NCBI GenBank assembly: GCA_035627375.1
Contig: DASPLX010000039.1
Location: 12,935 to 76,934, forward strand
Length of the DNA stretch: 64,000 nt
Reading direction: 5' to 3'
Origin: DASPLX01 sp035627375
GTDB lineage: Bacteria; Pseudomonadota; Gammaproteobacteria; Burkholderiales; Burkholderiaceae_D
A model generated the notes under the pieces. That model was not told the origin of the DNA, did not search any database, and was given only the letters and a program-made list of their open reading frames with translations. The position numbers and the translations under genes were made by a program. Within the stretch, counting starts at the first letter, position 1. Each line of letters begins with the position of its first letter. Positions 34,760 through 45,141 of the stretch are shown here, piece after piece.

Positions 34760-37356
34760 GCCGCCTTCGCCGATGACGACGCCAGGAAGTCTTGCGCGAA
34801 ACGCTGCAGCACGCCGCCCGCTTCATAGATCGAGACTTCCTCGGCGGTATCGAGACGGCAGGTCACCGGCACTTCGACGCGCTCGCCGTTCTTGCGATGG
34901 ATCACGAGCGTAAGATCGGCGCGCGGCTTGCGCTCGCCGATCACGTCGAAGGTCTCGGTGCCGTCGACGCCCAAGGTCAGGCGATTGACGCCCGGCTTGA
35001 ACTCCAGCGGCAGCACGCCCATGCCGATCAGGTTGGTGCGATGGATGCGCTCGAAGCCCTCGGCCACGATCGCTTCCACGCCCGCCAGGCGCACGCCCTT
35101 GGCCGCCCAGTCGCGCGACGAGCCCTGGCCATAGTCGGCGCCGGCGATGATGATCAGCGGCTGCTTGCGTTCCATGTAAGTCTCGATCGCTTCCCACATG
35201 CGCGTGATCTTGCCTTCCGGCTCGATGCGCGCGAGCGAACCCTTCTTGACCTTGCCGTCCACGACTACCATTTCGTTCATGAGCGTCGGATTGGCGAAGG
35301 TGGCGCGCTGCGCGGTGAGGTGGTCGCCGCGATGCGTCGCATAAGAATTGAAGTCTTCCTCCGGCAAGCCCATTTTCGCCAGGTACTCGCCGGCGGCGCT
35401 GTCGGCCAGGATCGCGTTCGACGGCGACAGATGGTCGGTGGTGATGTTGTCGCCCAGCACCGCCAGCGGACGCATGCCCTTGAGCGTGCGCTCGCCCGCG
35501 AGCGCGCCTTCCCAATACGGCGGACGGCGGATGTAGGTGCTTTGCGGGCGCCAGTCGTACAACGGACTGACCGACGCGGCCGATTCTCCCTTCTTCTCGA
35601 ACATCGGGATGTAGACCTTGCGGAACTGCTCCGGCTTCACGCTCGAGGCGACGATGGCATCGATCTCTTCATCCGACGGCCACAGGTCCTTCAGCGTGAT
35701 CGGCTTGCCGCTCGCATCGGTGCCGAAGGCATCGCGCTCGATGTCGAAGCGGACCGTGCCGGCGATCGCATAGGCCACGACCAGCGGCGGCGATGCCAGG
35801 AAGGCTTGCTTCGCATACGGATGGATGCGGCCGTCGAAGTTGCGGTTGCCGGACAGGACGGCGGTCGCGTAGAGATCGCGCTCGATGATCTCTTGCTGGA
35901 TCGCCGGATCGAGCGCGCCGGACATGCCGTTGCACGTGGTGCAGGCGAAGGCGACGATGCCGAAGCCGAGCTTTTCCAGTTCGGTCTTCAAGCCGGATTC
36001 TTCAAGATACAGGGCGACCGCCTTGGAGCCCGGCGCCAGCGAAGTCTTCACCCATGGCTTGCGCACCAGGCCGAGACGGTTGGCGTTGCGCGCCAGCAGG
36101 CCGGCCGCGATCACGTTGCGCGGGTTGCTGGTATTGGTGCAGCTGGTGATCGCCGCGATGATCACGGCGCCGTCCGGCATCCGGCCGGGGACTTCTTCCC
36201 ACTTGCCGGCGATGCCCTTGGCGGCGAGCTCCGTGGTCGCGACGCGCGCATGCGGATTGGACGGGCCTGCCATGTTGCGCACCACGCTCGACAGGTCGAA
36301 CCGCAGCACGCGCTCGTACTGCGCGTTCTTCAGCGTGTCGGACCAGAGCCCGGCTTCCTTGGCATAGATCTCGACCAGCTTCACGTCGTCGTCGGAGCGG
36401 CCGGTGAGCTTCAGGTAATCGAGCGTCTGCTGGTCGATCGAGAACATCGCCGCCGTGGCGCCGTACTCGGGCGCCATGTTGGAGATGGTCGCGCGGTCGC
36501 CCAGGGTCAGCGACGCCGCGCCCTCGCCGTAGAACTCGAGATAGGCGCCGACCACCTTCGACTTGCGCAGGAACTCGGTGAGCGCCAGCACGATGTCGGT
36601 GGCGGTGATGCCCGGCTGGCGCTTGCCCGAGAGCTCCACGCCGACGATTTCCGGCAGACGCATCCAGGAAGCGCGGCCCAGCATGACGTTTTCCGCTTCG
36701 AGGCCGCCGACGCCGACGGCGATCACGCCCAGGGCGTCGACATGCGGCGTATGGCTGTCGGTGCCGACCAGCGTATCGGGGAAAGCCACGCCGTCTTGCG
36801 CATGGATGACCGGCGACATCTTCTCCAGGTTGATCTGATGCATGATGCCGTTGCCGGCCGGGATCACGTCCACGTTCTTGAACGCCAGCTTGGTCCAGTC
36901 GATGAAGTGGAAGCGGTCCTCGTTGCGGCGGTCTTCGATCGCACGGTTCTTTTCGAAGGCTTGCGGATCGTAGCCGCCGCACTCGACGGCCAGCGAGTGA
37001 TCGACGATCAGCTGCACCGGCACGACCGGATTGACCTTGGCCGGATCGCCGCCCTGCTCGGCGATCGCGTCGCGCAGGCCGGCCAGATCGACCAGCGCGG
37101 TCTGGCCGAGGATGTCGTGACAGACCACGCGCGCCGGGAACCACGGGAAGTCGCGCTCGCGCTTGACTTCGATGATCTGCTTCAGGCAGTCGGCGAGAAT
37201 GGCGGGGTCGCAACGGCGCACCAGGTTCTCGGCATGCACGCGCGAGGTATAGGGCAGCTTGTCCCAGGCGCCGGGCTGGATCGCTTCGACCGCGGCGCGC
37301 GCGTCGAAGTAATCCAGTTGCGTGCCGGGCAAGGGTTTGCGGTAGGCGGTGTTCAT
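34756..37356 (-). CDS. acnD: Fe/S-dependent 2-methylisocitrate dehydratase AcnD
   Basis: An 866-residue aconitase-family enzyme that dehydrates 2-methylcitrate. ITSCTNTSNPRN near residue 405 and FACTTCNGMSG near residue 475 supply the three cluster cysteines; AGADYGQGSSRDWAAKG near residue 745 is the swivel-domain signature. Gene order prpC-acnD-prpF identifies it as AcnD rather than AcnA. Its ATG directly abuts the prpC stop (TAAATG). Confidence 0.96.
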   Translation of the reverse strand: MNTAYRKPLPGTQLDYFDARAAVEAIQPGAWDKLPYTSRVHAENLVRRCDPAILADCLKQIIEVKRERDFPWFPARVVCHDILGQTALVDLAGLRDAIAEQGGDPAKVNPVVPVQLIVDHSLAVECGGYDPQAFEKNRAIEDRRNEDRFHFIDWTKLAFKNVDVIPAGNGIMHQINLEKMSPVIHAQDGVAFPDTLVGTDSHTPHVDALGVIAVGVGGLEAENVMLGRASWMRLPEIVGVELSGKRQPGITATDIVLALTEFLRKSKVVGAYLEFYGEGAASLTLGDRATISNMAPEYGATAAMFSIDQQTLDYLKLTGRSDDDVKLVEIYAKEAGLWSDTLKNAQYERVLRFDLSSVVRNMAGPSNPHARVATTELAAKGIAGKWEEVPGRMPDGAVIIAAITSCTNTSNPRNVIAAGLLARNANRLGLVRKPWVKTSLAPGSKAVALYLEESGLKTELEKLGFGIVAFACTTCNGMSGALDPAIQQEIIERDLYATAVLSGNRNFDGRIHPYAKQAFLASPPLVVAYAIAGTVRFDIERDAFGTDASGKPITLKDLWPSDEEIDAIVASSVKPEQFRKVYIPMFEKKGESAASVSPLYDWRPQSTYIRRPPYWEGALAGERTLKGMRPLAVLGDNITTDHLSPSNAILADSAAGEYLAKMGLPEEDFNSYATHRGDHLTAQRATFANPTLMNEMVVVDGKVKKGSLARIEPEGKITRMWEAIETYMERKQPLIIIAGADYGQGSSRDWAAKGVRLAGVEAIVAEGFERIHRTNLIGMGVLPLEFKPGVNRLTLGVDGTETFDVIGERKPRADLTLVIHRKNGERVEVPVTCRLDTAEEVSIYEAGGVLQRFAQDFLASSSAKAA

Positions 37357-38511
37357 TTACTTGCGTTCCTTGATCGGGACGAACTTGAGATCTTCCGGAC
37401 CGACGTAGTTGGCGCTCGGGCGGATGATCTTGTTGTCGATGCGCTGCTCGATGATGTGCGCGGCCCAGCCGGAGGTGCGCGAGATCACGAACAGCGGCGT
37501 GAACATCGCGGTCGGCACGCCCATCATGTGGTACGAGACGGCCGAGAACCAGTCGAGGTTCGGGAACATTTTCTTGACGTCCCACATCACGGCTTCGAGG
37601 CGGTCGGCGATGTCGAACATTTTCATCGAGCCGGCTTCGGCCGACAGCTTGCGCGCCACTTCCTTGATCACCTTGTTGCGCGGATCGGAAATGGTGTAGA
37701 CCGGATGGCCGAAACCGATGATGACTTCCTTGTTCTCGACGCGGCGGCGGATGTCGGCTTCCGCCTCGTCCGGATTCTCGTAGCGCTTCTGGATCTCGAA
37801 CGCCACCTCGTTGGCGCCGCCGTGCTTCGGGCCGCGCAAGGCGCCGATCGCGCCGGTGACGGCGGAATACATGTCGGAACCGGTGCCCGAGATCACGCGG
37901 CCGGTGAAGGTCGAGGCGTTGAATTCGTGCTCGGCGTACAGGATCAGCGAGGTATGCATCGACTTTTCCCACAGCGCCGACGGCTTCTCGCCGTGCAGCA
38001 GGTGCAGGAAGTGGCCGCCGATCGAGTCGTCGTCGGTCTCGACCTCGATGCGCTTGCCGTTGTGGCTGAAGTGATACCAGTAAAGCAGCATGGAACCGAG
38101 CGAGGCCATCAGGCGGTCGGCGATGTCGCGCGCGCCCGGCGTGTTGTGGTCGTCCTTCTCTGGCAGCACGCAGCCGAGCGCGGAGACGCCGGTGCGCATC
38201 ACGTCCATCGGATGCGACGACGCCGGCAGCATCTCCAGCACGGCCTTCACATTGGCGGGAATGCCGCGCAGCGCTTTCAGCTTGGCCTTGTAGCCTTTCA
38301 GCTCGGCGGCGGTCGGCAGCTTGCCGTGCACCAGCAGGTAGGCGATCTCTTCGAATTCGCAGGCGTCGGCCACGTCGAGAATGTCGTAGCCGCGATAGTG
38401 CAGATCGTTGCCGGTCTTGCCGACGGTGCACAGCGCGGTGTTGCCGGCGGCAACGCCGGACAGGGCGACGGATTTCTTGGGCTTGAAGGCGGTGGCTTGT
38501 TGGTCGCTCAT
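37357..38511 (-). CDS. prpC: 2-methylcitrate synthase
   Basis: A 384-residue citrate-synthase-fold enzyme condensing propionyl-CoA with oxaloacetate. It shows AYLLVHGKLPT, LPASSHPMDVMRTG, the catalytic GPKHGGANEVA block, GFGHPVY and the final SANYVGPE. The N-terminus KKSVALSGVAAGNTALCTVG is specific to PrpC. It is the second gene of the prpBC-acnD-prpF operon, starting 19 bases after prpB ends. Confidence 0.96.
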   Translation of the reverse strand: MSDQQATAFKPKKSVALSGVAAGNTALCTVGKTGNDLHYRGYDILDVADACEFEEIAYLLVHGKLPTAAELKGYKAKLKALRGIPANVKAVLEMLPASSHPMDVMRTGVSALGCVLPEKDDHNTPGARDIADRLMASLGSMLLYWYHFSHNGKRIEVETDDDSIGGHFLHLLHGEKPSALWEKSMHTSLILYAEHEFNASTFTGRVISGTGSDMYSAVTGAIGALRGPKHGGANEVAFEIQKRYENPDEAEADIRRRVENKEVIIGFGHPVYTISDPRNKVIKEVARKLSAEAGSMKMFDIADRLEAVMWDVKKMFPNLDWFSAVSYHMMGVPTAMFTPLFVISRTSGWAAHIIEQRIDNKIIRPSANYVGPEDLKFVPIKERK

Positions 38512-38530
38512 GTGTTATCTCCCGAATGAA

Positions 38531-39421
38531 TCATTTGGCTTTCTGTTGCGCGAACAGCGCATCCAGCTTTTGTTCGTAGTCGTGGTAATTGATGCGTTCG
38601 TACAACTCCATGCGCGTCTGCATGGTGTCGACGACATTCTTCTGCGTGCCGTCGCGGCGGATCGCTGTGTAGACGTTCTCCGCGGCCTTGTTCATCGCGC
38701 GGAAAGCGGACAGCGGATAGAGCACGAGACCGACGTTGACCGATTTCAGTTCCTCGACGGTATACAGGGGCGTCGAGCCGAATTCGGTGATGTTGGCCAG
38801 CACCGGCACCTTCACGGCCTCGGCGAAGGTCCGGTACATCTCGAGCTTGGTCATCGCTTCCGGAAAGATCATGTCGGCGCCGGCTTCGACACAGGCCAGC
38901 GCGCGCTCGATCGCGGCTTCCAGGCCTTCGACGGCAAGCGCATCGGTGCGCGCCATGATCACGAAATTCTCGTCGGTGCGCGCATCGACGGCAGCCTTGA
39001 TGCGATCCACCATTTCCTGCTTGCCGACGATTTCCTTGCCGGGACGATGGCCGCAGCGCTTGGCGCCGACCTGGTCTTCGATATGCATCGCGGCGGCGCC
39101 GAACTTGATCATCGATTTCACGGTGCGCGCGACGTTGAAGGCCGACGGACCGAAACCGGTATCGACGTCGACCAGGAGCGGCAGGTCGCACACGTCGGTG
39201 ATGCGGCGCACGTCGGTCAGAACGTCGTCGAGATTGGAAATGCCGAGATCCGGCAAGCCGAGGGAGCCGGCCGCGACGCCGCCGCCCGACAGATAGATCG
39301 CCTTGAAGCCGGCGCGCTTGGCGAGCAGCGCATGGTTGGCGTTGATCGCGCCGACCACCTGCAACGGCGATTCTTCCTTGACCGCCTGGCGGAATGCCGC
39401 GCCTGGAGAGGAATGACTCAT
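38531..39421 (-). CDS. prpB: 2-methylisocitrate lyase
   Basis: A 296-residue member of the isocitrate-lyase/PEP-mutase family that splits 2-methylisocitrate into pyruvate and succinate. It has GGGVAAGSLGLPDLGI, LLVDVDTGFG, the catalytic loop KRCGHRPGKEIV and MIFPEAM. The ATG at 39421 (MSHSS) is preferred over an in-frame upstream start at 39487 because the sigma-54 promoter lies between them. It is the first gene of the propionate operon. Confidence 0.96.
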   Translation of the reverse strand: MSHSSPGAAFRQAVKEESPLQVVGAINANHALLAKRAGFKAIYLSGGGVAAGSLGLPDLGISNLDDVLTDVRRITDVCDLPLLVDVDTGFGPSAFNVARTVKSMIKFGAAAMHIEDQVGAKRCGHRPGKEIVGKQEMVDRIKAAVDARTDENFVIMARTDALAVEGLEAAIERALACVEAGADMIFPEAMTKLEMYRTFAEAVKVPVLANITEFGSTPLYTVEELKSVNVGLVLYPLSAFRAMNKAAENVYTAIRRDGTQKNVVDTMQTRMELYERINYHDYEQKLDALFAQQKAK

Positions 39422-39470
39422 GTCTAGACCTTTTCTGGTTTGTTTCAGGGATGAGGCTGACCTGCGATGT

Positions 39471-39486
39471 TGCAATCGGCATGCCA
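39471..39486 (-). promoter_or_regulatory. Sigma-54 promoter of the prpB-prpC-acnD-prpF operon
   Basis: On the minus strand the sequence reads TGGCATGCCGATTGCA, matching the -24/-12 consensus TGGCAyG-N4-TTGCA with correct spacing. Transcription would start near 39460, giving a ~40-base leader before prpB. The divergent gene encodes PrpR, a sigma-54 activator, which fits exactly. Confidence 0.85.
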
Positions 39487-39605
39487 CATGGAATCATTTC
39501 CTCCCGGGTCCGCCGCCGGCGCCTCGCTCCATCATAAATTCCATGCAAAATCAGGCATTTGCCGAAATCCGGGCCGGGCAGGACAAAACTTGACCCGGGA
39601 ACGCC

Positions 39606-39637
39606 AATGTTTCACAATCCGTTTCAACTGAAACATT
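39606..39637. promoter_or_regulatory. Candidate PrpR enhancer site
   Basis: AATGTTTCA at 39606-39614 and TGAAACATT at 39629-39637 are exact inverted copies. The second overlaps a smaller palindrome, GTTTCA-AC-TGAAAC, at 39621-39634. The site is 120-170 bases upstream of the sigma-54 promoter, the usual distance for an enhancer. A further TGTTTCA copy occurs at 39441-39447. Assignment to PrpR is by position. Confidence 0.6.
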
Positions 39638-39654
39638 GCAACACCCCACGCAAC

Positions 39655-41274
<1,620 letters not shown>

Positions 41275-41325
41275 ACAGGCGGTTGCGACGGCGCGCCGCC
41301 GCCCCGGCGAACGCGCCGCCGCCGT

Positions 41326-41652
41326 TCAATGCAGTTGACGCTTCAGGTTCGACAGCTGGCTATGCGCCTCGTCGATCGCATTGCGCAGGTCGCCGTCGAT
41401 GGAGCTCGCGCCTTCCAGCGCCTGCTCCGCGCGATCGCTCAATTGCTCGAGATCGTCGATGCATTGGCGGATCTGATTCTCGTCCTGCGACTGGAAAACC
41501 TGCTGGGCCTGGCTGGTCTGCTGATCCAATTGCTGCAGGCATTCGCGCAGATCCTCGGGTATCCCTTGCTGCGTTCGGCAAGCCTGCGTGGCATGGTCGA
41601 CGGCGCGCCGCACATCGCTGAAACGCTGTTGGATTTCGTTCATTTGCATCAT
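41326..41652 (-). CDS. Small helical (coiled-coil) hypothetical protein
   Basis: A 108-residue acidic protein, almost entirely predicted helix and rich in Gln/Asp/Glu (IQQRFSDVRRAVDHATQAC..., LRECLQQLDQQTSQAQQVFQSQDE, ending SQLSNLKRQLH). It has no signal or membrane segment and I do not recognise a family. The ATG at 41652 follows GAGGAGA, a strong ribosome site; an alternative ATG is the next codon. It is convergent with prpR. Confidence 0.65.
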   Translation of the reverse strand: MMQMNEIQQRFSDVRRAVDHATQACRTQQGIPEDLRECLQQLDQQTSQAQQVFQSQDENQIRQCIDDLEQLSDRAEQALEGASSIDGDLRNAIDEAHSQLSNLKRQLH

Positions 41653-41829
41653 GGCTGCTCTCCTCGTCAATGTCTCGTTCCATGGTCGCCGGCGCGCGGC
41701 GCTGGCCGCCAAGCCGGCGTTGCAGTTTGATAAAGAGAGGCAACCGGAGTTCCGCCCGTGCGCACCGACCATGGCTTGCGATAAGGCCTCGCGAGGCCAT
41801 GAGGCCGCATGCCGGGCGCGGAGCGCGCG

Positions 41830-42066
41830 TCAGCGGCGCCGTTTTTTCCAGTTGTAATCGGGGCCGGTCTCGGCCACGCCGCTCAGGCCGACGGAATCCG
41901 GGTTTTCCGAGGAAAGCGCGACGAAGCCGATCGGCTCGCCCGCCCGCTGGCGCGCGCGCAACTCCTCCATGAACTTCATCGCCTCCAGCATGCCGCTCGA
42001 CGCGAACCGCCGGGCATGCGGCGTCGCCTCGCCGTTCTCGCTGGCCGTCCAATACACCATGTACAT
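41830..42066 (-). CDS. Small hypothetical protein
   Basis: A 78-residue soluble protein (MYMVYWTASENGEATPHARRF at the start, basic KKRRR at the end). No family recognised. The ATG at 42066 has GGAG six bases upstream, better placed than the ATG two codons earlier. The real-looking ribosome site and biased codon use support it as a gene. It is separated from the preceding gene on the strand by a 260-base spacer, so it probably has its own promoter. Confidence 0.5.
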   Translation of the reverse strand: MYMVYWTASENGEATPHARRFASSGMLEAMKFMEELRARQRAGEPIGFVALSSENPDSVGLSGVAETGPDYNWKKRRR

Positions 42067-42326
42067 CGTCATCTCCCGCGACGCGGAACGCCTGTCCCGC
42101 ACCGCTCCGTCTCGGCCATGGGATGCGCCATGGCGTAAGAATTTGCATCCCACGAGGAAGCGAAAAGCGTGCGCGCCCGCTGCCTCCTTCCCTTCCGTTG
42201 CATCGCGAACAACATGCAGTCGTCGGCCGCCTCGGAAGCGGTCGGGCGGCATGGTGCCCGATGGATGTTCTCCGCAGCGCGGCCTATACTGGAATCAGCC
42301 GGCATGCCCGGCAACAGGAGGCGATC

Positions 42327-42794
42327 ATGTACAGAAAAATCCTCATCCCGACCGATGGTTCCGCCCTCTCCACCGCCGCGGCGCATGCCGGGGTCGAACT
42401 CGCCAGGCAATGCGACGCGGAGGTCGTCGGCGTGCATGTCGCGCCGCCTTACCAATATCCCGTCAATGTCGAAATCATCGTGCCGGAATATCCCTCCGAA
42501 GAAGAATACCAGGCCGCGATGCTCCGCCATGGCGAGGAATATCTCCACCGGATCCGGGAAGAGGCGGATGAGCTCGGCGTGCGGTTTTCGGGCCGGACCG
42601 TGTTCGCCGACGGGACGGCCCAGGCCATCATTCATTGCGCCGAGGAGACCGGCTGCGATCTGATCTTCCTCGGTTCGCATGGCCGCAGCGGTCTCGGACA
42701 ACTGATACTCGGCAGCGTGACCAACAAGATACTGTCGTCCTGCCGCATTCCGGTACTGGTCTACCGGGCCGAAAAGAGCGCGGACCGGCATTGA
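42327..42794 (+). CDS. Universal stress protein (UspA family), first of a tandem pair
   Basis: A 155-residue Usp domain: KILIPTDGSALS at the start, then the nucleotide-binding end GSHGRSGLGQLILGSVTNKIL and a final IPVLVYR. ATP-binding members carry this glycine pattern. The ATG at 42327 follows ACAGGAGG at 42314-42321. A second usp gene follows 67 bases later on the same strand. Usp proteins act in stress endurance in the cytoplasm; the specific trigger is unknown. Confidence 0.92.
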   Translation: MYRKILIPTDGSALSTAAAHAGVELARQCDAEVVGVHVAPPYQYPVNVEIIVPEYPSEEEYQAAMLRHGEEYLHRIREEADELGVRFSGRTVFADGTAQAIIHCAEETGCDLIFLGSHGRSGLGQLILGSVTNKILSSCRIPVLVYRAEKSADRH

Positions 42795-42861
42795 GGCCGC
42801 GTACCGGCCCGGCCGATTCGGCTCCGGACTGCGCAGTCGCTTCTAGGAGAAGGAAGTCATC

Positions 42862-43299
42862 ATGTTCAAGCATATTCTGGTGCCGACCGACGGTTCGCCC
42901 TTGTCGGAAGCGGCGATATCCCATGCGGTCGAATTCGCGAAATCGATCGGCGCGCGAATCACCGGCGTGCATGTGATTCCGGCCTTTCATACCTTCGACT
43001 ACCGCGCCGAAATGCTGGAAGACACGCGCCAGCAATTCGAGAAAGACAGCCGCGCCCATGCGCAGCGGTTCCTGGCCAAGATTGAGCAGGCGGCGCAAGA
43101 GGCCGGCGTGGAGTGCAGCACCTTGCTCGCCACCCACGATCATCCCTATGAAGCCATCATCGAGACCGCCCGCGAAACCGGCTGCGACGCCATCGTCATG
43201 GCGTCGCACGGCAGAAAAGGCATCAAAGCCTTGCTGATGGGCAGCGAAACGCAGAAGGTTCTCACCCATAGCACGATACCGGTGTTGGTGTATCGGTGA
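42862..43299 (+). CDS. Universal stress protein (UspA family), second of a tandem pair
   Basis: A 145-residue Usp domain (HILVPTDGSPLSEAAI; ASHGRKGIKALLMGSETQKVL; IPVLVYR). It is clearly a paralogue of the preceding gene but differs over most of the middle, so the duplication is old. AGGAGAAGGAAG upstream gives a good ribosome site. It ends seven bases from the convergent MAPEG gene. Confidence 0.92.
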   Translation: MFKHILVPTDGSPLSEAAISHAVEFAKSIGARITGVHVIPAFHTFDYRAEMLEDTRQQFEKDSRAHAQRFLAKIEQAAQEAGVECSTLLATHDHPYEAIIETARETGCDAIVMASHGRKGIKALLMGSETQKVLTHSTIPVLVYR

Positions 43300-43306
43300 C
43301 TTGCGA

Positions 43307-43735
43307 TTACGCCGTCAGCAAGCGGACCACGAACGCTCCCCACATCAGGAACAACAGCAAGCTGCTGGCGGCATAGACGGTGAAGCGATGCATGACCCGG
43401 TTGTAGGTGCAGTGGATCCAGCTGTGCGCGGCGCGCAGCAGCACGAACAGCCAGGCGCCGGCCAGGAACGGCGGCGAAACCGCCTGCGCGGCGAACAGCG
43501 ACAGACATAGCACATAGAACAGCACCGGCACTTCGAACAGATTACGGAAGTTGTCGGCAGCCTGGACGTTTTTCAGGGTTTCGGCCGCCTGGCGCGCCGT
43601 CGCCAGCGCTTGCGGGTGGATACGACGCGCACGGAGTTCGCCGACCCGGTCGAAGTACATCCGCGTCCAGACCGCCGCGGTGATCGCGGCCATGGCCGCG
43701 CAGGGAAGCAATATCGAGTTCTGTTGCATGCTCAT
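43307..43735 (-). CDS. MAPEG family membrane protein
   Basis: A 142-residue protein with four hydrophobic helices (about residues 5-25, 68-87, 90-105 and 118-140). RVGELRARRIHPQ and VQAADNFRNLFEVPVLFYVLC are the MAPEG family core (eicosanoid and glutathione metabolism-like membrane proteins). Bacterial members are of largely unknown function; some have glutathione transferase activity. It is convergent with the usp pair. A long inverted repeat lies just upstream. Confidence 0.8.
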   Translation of the reverse strand: MSMQQNSILLPCAAMAAITAAVWTRMYFDRVGELRARRIHPQALATARQAAETLKNVQAADNFRNLFEVPVLFYVLCLSLFAAQAVSPPFLAGAWLFVLLRAAHSWIHCTYNRVMHRFTVYAASSLLLFLMWGAFVVRLLTA

Positions 43736-43774
43736 CGGGAATGTTGGTTTGAATACGCGCCGGAATGCATGGCA

Positions 43775-43939
43775 CTAGTGGTCCGACACGCCCCGATTTA
43801 CGGTTTCTGCCGGGCGCTCGAAGACGATTGCCGCGTTGCACATCCGCGCGGTAGCAATACTATCGCTGTGGTGTGCGCCTTGCACTCGCCTTCGATCGCC
43901 GCGGCATAAACCGCAAATCGGGACGTGTCGAACCACTAG
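43775..43939. repeat. 165-bp fold-back element (57-base imperfect inverted repeats)
   Basis: Bases 43775-43831 and the reverse complement of 43883-43939 align over 57 positions with about eight mismatches; both ends begin CTAGTGGT and continue through CGACACG, CCCGATTT and CGGTTT. About 50 bases form the centre. The right end overlaps the stop codon of the acetyltransferase gene. The architecture fits a small non-autonomous mobile element (MITE-like) or a long transcript hairpin. No transposase is encoded here. Confidence 0.6.
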
Positions 43940-44442
43940 GACAGGACCGCCTGCCAATACCCCACATCGAGCCAGCGCCCGAACTTGTAGCCGACCTCGC
44001 TGAAATGCGCGACCTTGCGCATGCCGAATTTCTCGTGCAGGGCAACGCTCTTCTCGTTCGGCAAGGCGATCCCGCCGATGGCGACATGTACCGAGCGCGC
44101 CCGCAATTCGGCGAACAGCGCTTCGTAGAGCGCGCTGCCGGCGCCGCGCACGCCCGCCTGGGCATCGGTATAGACCGACACTTCGACGGAATACCGGTAG
44201 GCCGGGCGCGCCCGCCACTTGGTGGCATAGGCATAGCCGATGACGCGCCCCTCCCGTTCCGCGACCAGCCAGGGCAGGCCGGCGGCGGCGACATCGCCGA
44301 TCCGGGCCGCCATGTCCGCATCGGACACCGCCTGCTCCTCGAAGGTGATCGCGGTCGCGAGAACGTAGTGGTTATAGATGGCGGCGATGGCGGCGGCATC
44401 GCTTGCCGCGGCGGCCCTGATATTCATTGCGCTCGTCTCCAT
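43936..44442 (-). CDS. GNAT acetyltransferase, phosphinothricin acetyltransferase (Pat)-like
   Basis: A 168-residue GNAT enzyme: IRAAAASDAAAIAAIYNHYVL, TFEEQ, then SVEVSVYTDAQAGVRGAGSALYEAL (acetyl-CoA loop) and GMRKVAHFSEVGYKFGRWLDVGYW, the C-terminal pattern of Pat/MddA proteins that acetylate phosphinothricin or methionine derivatives. The start at 44442 has AAGGAG five bases upstream; the ATG at 44427 is an alternative. It begins 9 bases after lysE ends, so it is co-transcribed. Its stop codon lies in the arm of the fold-back element. Confidence 0.85.
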   Translation of the reverse strand: METSAMNIRAAAASDAAAIAAIYNHYVLATAITFEEQAVSDADMAARIGDVAAAGLPWLVAEREGRVIGYAYATKWRARPAYRYSVEVSVYTDAQAGVRGAGSALYEALFAELRARSVHVAIGGIALPNEKSVALHEKFGMRKVAHFSEVGYKFGRWLDVGYWQAVLS

Positions 44443-44451
44443 GCCGGCTCC

Positions 44452-45090
44452 TTATGCCCGCTCCGCGAGCGCCAGCCGGATCCCGAAGGAAACGAACATG
44501 CCGCCGATCAAGCGGTTGATCCCCTTGGCGATGCCGCCGCCGATCTTCACATGCCGCCGCGCGAACGCGGTCGAGACCGCCAGGAAGTGGCACCACAACA
44601 TGCCGTTGAGATTGAAGATGCATCCCAGCACGATGAAGGCCAGCGCCTTGTTCGGCGCGTCGGGCGCGATGAATTGCGGCACGAAGGCGAGGAAGAACAC
44701 CGCCACTTTCGGGTTCAGCAGGTTGGTGAGGAAACCTTGCGCGAAAATCTTCCGGTACGGCAGCGCCGGCGTGTCGGCGGACGGCGCTCCCGGTCCCGCC
44801 TTCCTTTCACCGCGGATCATGCCGATGCCGACGTACAGCAGGTAGGCCGCGCCCGCCAGTTTGACGATCGTGAACGCCGTCGCCGAAGTCGCGAGCAAGG
44901 CCGACAAGCCGAGCGCGGCGGCAAAGATGTGCACGAAGGTGCCGGCGCCGATGCCCAATGCCGCCATCGATCCGGCGCGCCAACCCTGGGTGGCGCTGCG
45001 CGTCATGATCAACAGCGAATCGGGGCCGGGCGCCATATTGAGCAGCAGGCCGGAAATGACGAACAAGGCGAGGTCGTGAGTGCCGAACAT
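44452..45090 (-). CDS. LysE/RhtB family amino-acid exporter
   Basis: A 212-residue inner-membrane carrier with six predicted helices. The family pattern NMAPGPDSLLIMTRSATQGWRAG near residue 18 and GFLTNLLNPKVAVFFLAFVPQF near residue 115 are intact. Such carriers export lysine, homoserine, threonine or similar. The operon with a Pat-like acetyltransferase suggests handling of an amino acid or analogue by acetylation and export; this is inference. Confidence 0.9.
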   Translation of the reverse strand: MFGTHDLALFVISGLLLNMAPGPDSLLIMTRSATQGWRAGSMAALGIGAGTFVHIFAAALGLSALLATSATAFTIVKLAGAAYLLYVGIGMIRGERKAGPGAPSADTPALPYRKIFAQGFLTNLLNPKVAVFFLAFVPQFIAPDAPNKALAFIVLGCIFNLNGMLWCHFLAVSTAFARRHVKIGGGIAKGINRLIGGMFVSFGIRLALAERA

Positions 45091-45141
45091 GGATGGTTTC
45101 TCTTTCCTGGATGAATGAATATGCGGCGGAGGCGATATCGC

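Noticed and set aside
34792..38529. A 1245-codon open frame on the plus strand opposite acnD and prpC.
   Set aside because: It is the mirror of two certain genes; its translation is rich in Arg/His/Asp/Gly with no recognisable domain, as expected from high-GC third-position bias.
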